A DNA stretch of 23,810 nt from Cylindrodendrum hubeiense (Eukaryota; Ascomycota; Sordariomycetes; Hypocreales; Nectriaceae). Positions within the stretch are counted from its first letter, which is position 1. The number at the start of each line of letters is the position of its first letter. Under the pieces are notes generated by a model that did not search any database, was not told the origin of the DNA, and was given only the letters and a program-made list of their open reading frames with translations. The DNA lies in contig JAANBB010000539.1 in assembly GCA_014621425.1 (NCBI GenBank), positions 1-23,810 on the forward strand. Direction: 5' to 3'. Shown piece after piece: positions 18,068-23,810 of the stretch. The translations under genes were made by a program, and so were the position numbers.

Positions 18068-20615
18068 ATGGACGTCGATGCCACCCCGAACGGCCGGAAA
18101 CGAGCCCACTCCGAGGCCGACGATACTGCTCCGACTCCCTCTACCATCAAGAAACGCCGACTCGACGACCTCTCTGCCGAATCACCGTCATCGACGCCAA
18201 AAGCTCTCAGCGCGATTGCATCTGCCATCTCTGGTGTCTTTGGGTACGGACAGAAGACTCAGCAGCCCACCAATGGCAGTACTGGAGTCGCTGCCTCCGA
18301 CCACCCATCCGATGCTCAGCCGCCGCCGCCTCAATCACAACCAAAACCCGCAGCACCAGCCGCCTTCCGCCCTCCAGCAATCAAGGGGTTCGCGTTAAAA
18401 GGCACGATATGGGACACTGGGGAGGAACGCCGCCCAGTCCTACCGAAGAAGACGGGCCCAGGCAGGCCTCCAAAGGCGGCCACTCCAAAGAAACCACCCG
18501 CGCCAAGGGGCAGGCCCCGGAAGAAGAAGATTCAAGATGCTGCCGAGGACGAAAACAGGGGGGATTCCCTTGGGGTGTCCCCTTCCAAGGGACAGACGGG
18601 CGAACACTACTCCACCGATGAGTTGTCCATGGATTCTCCGCTCAAGTCACAATCAGCTCGCAAACTGGCACCGAAGGGAATCATGACTCCTACCAAGAAG
18701 CGCGGACCTCGAAGTCAGAAGAGCGTGACATTTGGCTCCGGAAGAGACCTCAACGGGGAAGTGTTTTTTGAAGATTTGCCAAAGAAACCACGAGGGCGTA
18801 AGCCTGCTGTGCCTGCAGCAGACGAGATTGTCTGCGAGATCTGCTCAAGGCCTGACTCCAAGGCACCAAATCAGATTATTCTATGCGACAATTGCGACTT
18901 TGCGGTCCACCAAGAATGTTACGAGGTTCCAGAAATCCCTGAGGGCGACTGGTTATGCAAGTCCTGCGCGCAGGAGGATGTGTTGCAAACACCAAAGAAG
19001 ACTGAGGATGCAGATGGAACCACTGTTGCAACAGCTGCTGTTGCTTCTGTTCCTTCTGTCGCTTCTGTTGCTGCTGTTGCTGCAGAGGTTCCCGATATCC
19101 CGAACCTCGACCAGCATGTCAGGTCATTACAAAGAGTCCTCGTGGACAGGTGCACAGGACGAAGGCGGATAAAGATGTTTGGACAGCAAGAAGCACACGA
19201 AAAAGTCCACCAACTAATTGAGCAGACGGTTGTTGCCGGTGAGGGAAACTCAATGCTTGTGATCGGAGCCAGGGGCAGTGGAAAGACGGTGGCAAGTTGA
19301 ATCGACTCGAAATTTTGGAATACGAAACTAACTGGAATGCAGCTCCTGGAGACCATCATTTCAGATTTGTCACAAGAACATCGGCATGATTTCCACGTTG
19401 TCCGACTAAACGGCTTCATTCACACCGACGACAAGCTGGCCTTGAAGGAAATCTGGCGGCAGCTTGGCAAGGAGATGGAGGTGGAGGACGACCTAGTGAA
19501 CAGGGTGAGTACATGGCTACTTCTTTTGCCTCGTTGTCAACTAACCGAGACAATTAGACCAACTATGCAGACACCATGGCGTCTTTGCTCGCTCTCCTGT
19601 CACATCCGTCCGAGATCTTGGGCACAGACGAGGGTGTCACATCACAGTCCATCGTCTTCATCATTGATGAGTTTGACATGTTTGCATCGCACCCTCGACA
19701 AACACTCCTGTACAACTTGTTCGACATTGCGCAATCCCGGAAAGCGCCTATTGCGGTGGTGGGGTGTACGACTCGGTTAGATGTTGTGGAAATGCTGGAG
19801 AAGCGAGTCAAGAGCCGATTCAGTCATCGCTATGTCTATCTCTCACTGCCAAAAACATTGCCACTGTACTGGCAGATGTGCAAGCAGGGTTTGATGGTGG
19901 AGAATGACGAGTCAGAAAAAGAGGGCATTGATACGTACCTCGAGGGATACGCTGAGTTCCAAAAGTACTGGAGCCACAAAATAGAGGCAAGTTTACAGCA
20001 ATATGTTGACATGGCGGCCGATTCTAACCAGACATGCAGGCGCTATACAAGGAACGACCGTTCCAAGATTTGCTCCAGTATCACTACTACACGACCAAGT
20101 CAGTCTCGGCATTCCTTACCGAGTGGATCTTAGCTCTCTCGTCTCTCTCAGCAAAGGATGTCACACTGAAGACACCGCCTGTGCAAGGGGACGTCGACTC
20201 GCTCACACCACCCGACTCTCGGCTACACCTCCTGTCAACGTTGGCAGATCTCGACCTGGGGCTGCTCATTGCAGCAGCCCGCCTGGACATCGTGGCACAC
20301 ACGGACACGGTCAACCTAGCGATGGCGTACGACGAGTACAGCTCGCTGATGGGAAAGCAGCGAGTGCAGTCGGCAACGTCAGGGATGCTCGCGGTAGGCG
20401 GCGGTGTTCGCGTGTGGAGCCGAGGCGTTGCGGGGATTGCGTGGGAGCGCCTCATCTCGCTCGGGCTGCTGGTACCCGCAGGCATTGGAGGCGCCCGATC
20501 CCTGGGCCATGGCGGGCTAGAGGGCAAGATGTGGAAGGTGGATGTAGCGCTGGAGGAGATACCGGCCGCAGTGAAGCTTAGTACTGTGCTGGCCAGATGG
20601 TGCAGGGAGATATAA
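18068..20615 (+). CDS. ORC4: ORC4, origin recognition complex subunit 4, with AT-hooks and PHD finger; four exons, 796 aa
   Basis: Exons are 18068-19291, 19343-19504, 19558-19986 and 20040-20615. The protein starts at an ATG after TTCACA. The first 250 residues are basic and disordered, with AT-hook cores GRPPK (132-136), RGRPR (147-151) and RGRKP (242-246). A C4HC3 PHD finger follows at 256-300 (C256, C259, C273, C276, H281, C284, C297, C300). The AAA+ module has Walker A GARGSGKT (400-407) and Walker B IVFIIDEFD (494-502). The C-terminal part, with FQDLLQYHYYTTKSV and a winged-helix-like end, fits ORC4. The protein should be a nuclear ATPase-fold subunit of ORC, which loads MCM helicase at origins. 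Introns 1 and 3 use GC-AG boundaries (GCAAGT donors); intron 2 is GT-AG. The AT-hooks recall S. pombe Orc4, which binds AT-rich origins with nine of them. Confidence 0.95.
19292..19342 (+). other. GC-AG intron 1 of ORC4
   Basis: The exon ends AAG ACG GTG, the intron begins GCAAGT and ends TGCAG, and the next exon starts CTC CTG GAG, giving G-K-T-V-L-L-E-T. ACTAAC precedes the acceptor. The alternative GT donor three bases earlier (GTGGCA) also keeps the frame but fits the donor consensus worse. Confidence 0.7.
19987..20039 (+). other. GC-AG intron 3 of ORC4
   Basis: The exon ends ATA GAG, the intron begins GCAAGT and ends TGCAG, and the next exon starts GCG CTA TAC (K-I-E-A-L-Y). A TCTAAC branch-like site lies near the 3' end. 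The nearest GT (GTTTAC, 19991) would give the wrong phase for exon 4, so the GC donor is required. Confidence 0.8.
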
Positions 20616-20813
20616 CAGAGGTGTAACAATATCAGATATCAGATGACGAGCGACGATGTAGATAGACTAAGGCTGAGCGATGGGCCAGTCAGCCAGTTCG
20701 AATATTACCAAGGCCCGGCTCTGTATGAATAGACTAATAATAAGAGTAAACATATGAGCCACGTCACTACTCTATTGAAATTTGGTTGCAAGCCGGGAAG
20801 AGCCTTGAACCTG

Positions 20814-20855
20814 GGATGTTGGATGTTGGATGTTGGATGTTGGATGTTGGATATT
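20814..20855. repeat. GGATGTT minisatellite, six units
   Basis: Five exact tandem copies of the 7-bp unit GGATGTT (20814-20848) are followed by one variant, GGATATT, and then a decayed GGATCTC. It lies about 200 bp after the ORC4 stop, in non-coding DNA. A replication-slippage origin is likely. Confidence 0.9.
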
Positions 20856-21057
20856 GGATCTCGGAGCTTGGAAGAGGATTCGTTTCTCGGGCTTCGTTTC
20901 ATGCGAGCCCGGGACCAGCCCAATCCGAGAGGAGGGGACCTATAGCCAGCGCGCAGGTGCTCCGTCAGCCCCAACCGCTACGCGACGGAAACACGGCTTC
21001 CCGGAGGATCTAAGTGGGTGCCGCCACACCCGGCATAGCCGCAAGCGCAGCCAATGC

Positions 21058-21083
21058 AGCGTCAGTGTCCAGCGTCAGTGTCC
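21058..21083. repeat. 13-bp tandem duplication
   Basis: AGCGTCAGTGTCC occurs twice in direct succession in non-coding sequence. No role is visible. Confidence 0.7.
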
Positions 21084-21606
21084 AGCACACAACGAGCAGC
21101 GAGCCGCAACCAGCGTCGGCTCAGGGCTAACCGCGAGGGCGCGGCGTGCACAGCCACAGCGCTCCCTGGTCGGGTCGGCAGCGGGCGAGACCGAAAGCTC
21201 ACAGGCGGGTCTCACCCCGCAGATGCGTGTGTGTGAGCTCGTGTGTGTACTTGGAAGCCCCGGGTGCGTGAGACTCGATGCGCGCAGTTGCTGTTAATAG
21301 CAACTAAAATCTCACCCTCGCTGAGCGTGAGCTAATTAGCCACCAAGATTCCATCCTCCCGCGAATCTACCCTGGGGACGGTCGCCCCTCCTCGGTCCGT
21401 GGCTCACCAGTGCCAGCTTGGATTTATCTGCTGGCGTCCCGCGCGCGCCGGCGCATCTTGCTCTCGCCATACCGACTCCCCCTGCCCCGTCCGTCTTCGC
21501 CTGGTTCCGCTGCGTCCCATTGTCGTCCAGGCCTGCCCCAGCGACGGAAGACAGTTTCATGCTTGGTGGCGCCGTTGGGCATCCGTTGCATATCCGTCCC
21601 GTATTG

Positions 21607-21674
21607 GTAAGACTGTGGCTCAAAACCCCATCGCCGCCGCCGCTCGTCTGTCATCGATTTTCCCTTCTCTCCAG
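21607..21674 (+). other. Possible 5'-leader intron of the DUF7053-like gene
   Basis: TTG is followed by GTAAGA, and 68 nt later CCTTCTCTCCAG precedes GTTGAAAACG. Both ends resemble fungal splice sites and the acceptor has a good pyrimidine tract. No clear branch site is seen. The position, about 200 bp before the ATG, suits an untranslated-leader intron. Confidence 0.3.
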
Positions 21675-21813
21675 GTTGAAAACGCTCGTCGTCGTGCATG
21701 CCATCTGTTCTTGGCATCGCCGTCCGTTTTCCAACAGAACGTCGTCGCCAACCGCATATCACCTGTTGCACGCATCGGCACTTGGCCAACTGCCGAACAG
21801 CACTGCATCATTA

Positions 21814-21840
21814 CATCATAGCATCATAGCATCATAGCAT
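21814..21840. repeat. CATCATAG tandem repeat just upstream of a start codon
   Basis: CATCATAG is repeated three times in tandem, followed by CATCG and preceded by a related CATTA. It lies about 30-60 bp before the ATG at 21872, so it is probably in the mRNA leader. Confidence 0.75.
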
Positions 21841-21871
21841 CGCCGCCCTCAAAGGCTCAACCCGTCTCACC

Positions 21872-23011
21872 ATGGTCAGGACAACATTCACAACCATCAC
21901 GCCCCTCCCGCCCAGCATCCCCAGGCAGGTCGTCATCGACTTCCTCCACGACCACCTGGAGATGATTGACCTCAACCCGCTCATCAAGGAGCGCCACGCC
22001 ATCGAGCCGCCGCCCAACTCGCCGCCCGAGGAGCACCGCTGCATCTGGTACCAGCTCACCGACCGCATCGACTACCTCCCCGGCGGCGTCGTCTCCGGCC
22101 AGATCTCGTACACCTGCGCCTTCAACGACCTGCCCGAGGGCCTCCAGACCCACTGCTACGCGCCCATGGGGCTCGACATCCGCGATCGCTGGTCCGTCGG
22201 CGGCTCGCTGCCCGGCGAGCCTGTCGAGCCCGTTGAATTGGGTCTCAACGCGCCCTTGTCGGGACTGTATCTCAGGGAGGATGTGGATCTGCGCTGCAAT
22301 ATGCTCATGTCCGCTTTCGTCAAGAAGACGCTCAAGAAGTCGCATGGCTCGCTCGTTGACCGCCTAGCCGCAAAGGCTCAGATTGTCTCTGCCAACCACT
22401 CCAGACAGAGCGTGGCAATTAGCACGCCCAGTACTATGCAATCTCCCAGCATTCTGCAGTCACCCACGCCGGCCTCAATCCGTTCTAGTATCTCTGGCGT
22501 GTCGCCAATGGGTCCTCCTCCACTGCCTCCCAGCACAGGAAATCATCAAGGTGTGATCCCGGGCCTCGCCACGCCACCGGCAGTGCACCCCCATGAACAA
22601 CTACACCAACAGCAACAACAGCGGCAGCAGCAATACCAGCAGCAGCAGCAACAACAACAACAGCAGCAACACCAGAAGCAACAGCAGCACCAGCAGCACC
22701 AGCAGCAACAGCAACACCGCCAATCTCTACCGCCATACCTTATAACACCCCCACAGACTAACGGCAGTCTGGACCTCCCGGACAATTTCCCCGGAGCAAG
22801 GCCACAGCAGGGAGGGCTGAGGTACTCAGGGACAGTGTATCACGGGAGCAGCAGGCCCCAAGACTATGACGAGTTCACCAGCATGAACCCTTATGAGAAA
22901 ATAGACTCTTCTCGGGAAGAGAAACCGCCGGCACCAGAGTTGAACGGCGCGTACCCTGCTGCTCTTAAGGTTCGACATGACAGGCGCGCACGGCCAGCGG
23001 AGCTTGAGTAA
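21872..23011 (+). CDS. DUF7053-like protein with glutamine-rich region, single exon, 379 aa
   Basis: The ATG at 21872 has an excellent context (CTCACCATGG). Residues 1-170 form a compact domain: VVIDFLHDHLEMIDLNPLI, CIWYQLTDRIDYLPGG, ISYTCAFNDLPEGLQTHCYA, LDIRDRWSVGGSLPGEP and LYLREDVDLRCNMLMSAFVK. I recognise this as the fungal domain of unknown function DUF7053, whose strand-helix pattern suggests a START/polyketide-cyclase-like lipid- or ligand-binding fold; the assignment is from memory. The second half is low-complexity: Ser/Pro-rich, then a Gln-rich tract at about 243-284 with an uninterrupted run of 11 Gln and His interruptions, then an acidic and Pro-rich end. The Gln codons mix CAG and CAA, which stabilises the tract. 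No signal peptide or membrane helix is seen. The function is unknown. Confidence 0.8.
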   Translation: MVRTTFTTITPLPPSIPRQVVIDFLHDHLEMIDLNPLIKERHAIEPPPNSPPEEHRCIWYQLTDRIDYLPGGVVSGQISYTCAFNDLPEGLQTHCYAPMGLDIRDRWSVGGSLPGEPVEPVELGLNAPLSGLYLREDVDLRCNMLMSAFVKKTLKKSHGSLVDRLAAKAQIVSANHSRQSVAISTPSTMQSPSILQSPTPASIRSSISGVSPMGPPPLPPSTGNHQGVIPGLATPPAVHPHEQLHQQQQQRQQQYQQQQQQQQQQQHQKQQQHQQHQQQQQHRQSLPPYLITPPQTNGSLDLPDNFPGARPQQGGLRYSGTVYHGSSRPQDYDEFTSMNPYEKIDSSREEKPPAPELNGAYPAALKVRHDRRARPAELE

Positions 23012-23649
23012 CGATGTAATGAGCAACGGCCCCGTTTTACGAGATATCCCATTCCCCGACGAGACACTGAGCGTCTTCATCACCTGGCCCAGAGTCATGA
23101 TTACGAATGTTTCGAATAAAGATGTTTTAGCAAAGCGAGCACATATTATCAGACACTTCAAGACGGTTAAAACTGCGAGCGTAAGGATTAAGGATGAAAA
23201 TGTTTTTTTTTGGTACATTGCGTATCTACAAGAACGAAACGATCATCCTCCTAGCAATGCTATGCCTTTCCGAATCCCTGAGATCAAATTTCAACATCCA
23301 AAAACGTGGGCAGCAACAGCAACTCCCAAAACCCCGGGCAGATGGATCCCCCTCTCCTTTGCATTCCGAACCCGTTTTTGATGCGGGGCCGAGTGAAAGC
23401 ATCGGTAAAAGACTACTCCTCCTTCCCAGTCCAGATGCGGGCGAGCATTCTTCAAAATAATTAATACTGTGGTGGAGAAGGTTTTAAGCAAAAAAAAGCT
23501 TAATGGCAGGCGGCTCGAGGCGCATGCGGACTGTTCGTGGCGCCCATGCCCGTCTGCATTGGTTTGACTGATTCGAGCAGACGGCCATGGTTGTTCGCTC
23601 CGCCGCAGTCGTCGACCGGCGGTGCGTGCGAGCGGCTCGTGAGAACCGC
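23012..23649. other. Convergent intergenic region before the GPI-protein gene
   Basis: About 640 bp between convergent stops. A frame at 22977-23381 overlaps the end of the previous gene but has no domain content. Poly-T (23204-23211) and poly-A (23490-23496) runs are present. The region should hold both transcript ends. Confidence 0.5.
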
Positions 23650-23810
23650 TTACAGGGCCAGGACAGCAACGACGGCGGCGAGACCGAGGCTGATCTTGAC
23701 AGCGCCGGCGCCGGCAGTGACAACGCCGGGGGTCTCGGAGGAGCCGCCGGTCTCGGAGCCGGTGTGGGAGCCAGAGCCAGAGCCAGAGTCGCAGTCGTCG
23801 CCGGTGCAGA
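23650..23810 (-). CDS. C-terminal end of a GPI-anchored surface protein (partial)
   Basis: Reading the minus strand from the window edge in one frame gives 52 residues to TAA at 23650-23652. They start with C-T-G-D-D-C, then a Ser/Gly/Thr-rich spacer with three Ser-Gly repeats, then G-V-V-T-A-G-A-G-A-V, and end in a short hydrophobic tail (LGLAAVVAVLAL) with no charged residues after it. Small residues near G-A-G could be the omega site. This is the usual end of a fungal GPI-anchored wall or membrane protein. The catalytic or structural domain lies beyond the window, so the product cannot be named. Confidence 0.75.
   Translation of the reverse strand, partial: CTGDDCDSGSGSGSHTGSETGGSSETPGVVTAGAGAVKISLGLAAVVAVLAL

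Larger units (their letters stand above)
20616..21871. other. Intergenic region, ORC4 3' end and promoter of the DUF7053-like gene
   Basis: About 1.25 kb without a supportable gene. It contains a 7-bp minisatellite (20814-20855), a 13-bp tandem duplication near 21058-21083, GT-rich sequence near 21225-21247, pyrimidine-rich sequence before the next gene, a possible 5'-leader intron and an 8-bp tandem repeat near 21814-21840. Confidence 0.55.

Noticed and set aside
22977..23381. Plus-strand open frame overlapping the end of the DUF7053-like gene
   Set aside because: It overlaps in another frame, has no domain and falls in the 3' region. A separate gene there is not supported.

Overview
The window looks like nuclear DNA of a filamentous ascomycete, most likely a sordariomycete. 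A hypocrealean is the best guess, but no taxonomic marker settles this. The reasons are genes cut by many 48-81 nt introns with GT(A/G)NGT donors and CTAAC/CTGAC-type branch sites, GC-rich third positions, long gene-free promoters and pyrimidine-rich leaders. I see no rRNA, convincing tRNA, transposon or CRISPR array.

Layout. (1) Minus strand, 1-432: the 5' end of a secreted Thr/Pro-rich repeat protein, with a frame break in a poly-A run. (2) About 4.2 kb without a supportable gene. (3) Plus, 4614-7250: a five-exon kelch-type surface protein with signal peptide, one membrane helix and a long cytoplasmic tail. (4) Minus, 8044-9331: HGH1, the eEF2-folding cofactor. (5) Plus, 10355-11861: bystin/ENP1, a 40S ribosome assembly factor; it is divergent from HGH1. 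(6) Plus, 12397-14163: a five-exon conserved hypothetical gene whose exons join in phase but contain two in-frame TAG codons. (7) Minus, 14351-16541: a seven-exon LtrA-family membrane protein. (8) Plus, 18068-20615: ORC4 with AT-hooks and a PHD finger fused to the AAA+ ATPase; two of its three introns have GC donors. (9) Plus, 21872-23011: a DUF7053-like protein with a poly-Q region. (10) Minus, 23650-23810: the C-terminal end of a GPI-anchored protein that runs out of the window.

The most interesting item is gene 6. Its reading frame, splice sites and C-terminal motif are all intact, and both TAG codons fall where tryptophan (TGG) fits the context (E-W-V-W-F-P and F-W-K-W). Sordariomycetes carry out A-to-I mRNA editing during sexual development, and that process can turn UAG into UGG. 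Both sites have the favoured U before and G after the A, and the second A lies in the loop of a predicted hairpin. The gene is therefore a candidate 'pseudogene' that becomes translatable only after RNA editing. Recent nonsense mutation, sequencing error and an unusual 114-nt intron are the alternatives.

The genes do not form one pathway. HGH1 and ENP1 both serve the translation machinery and share a 1-kb divergent promoter. ORC4 has an MluI cell-cycle box upstream, as expected of a G1/S gene. The surface proteins at both ends and the kelch protein are cell-wall or membrane components.
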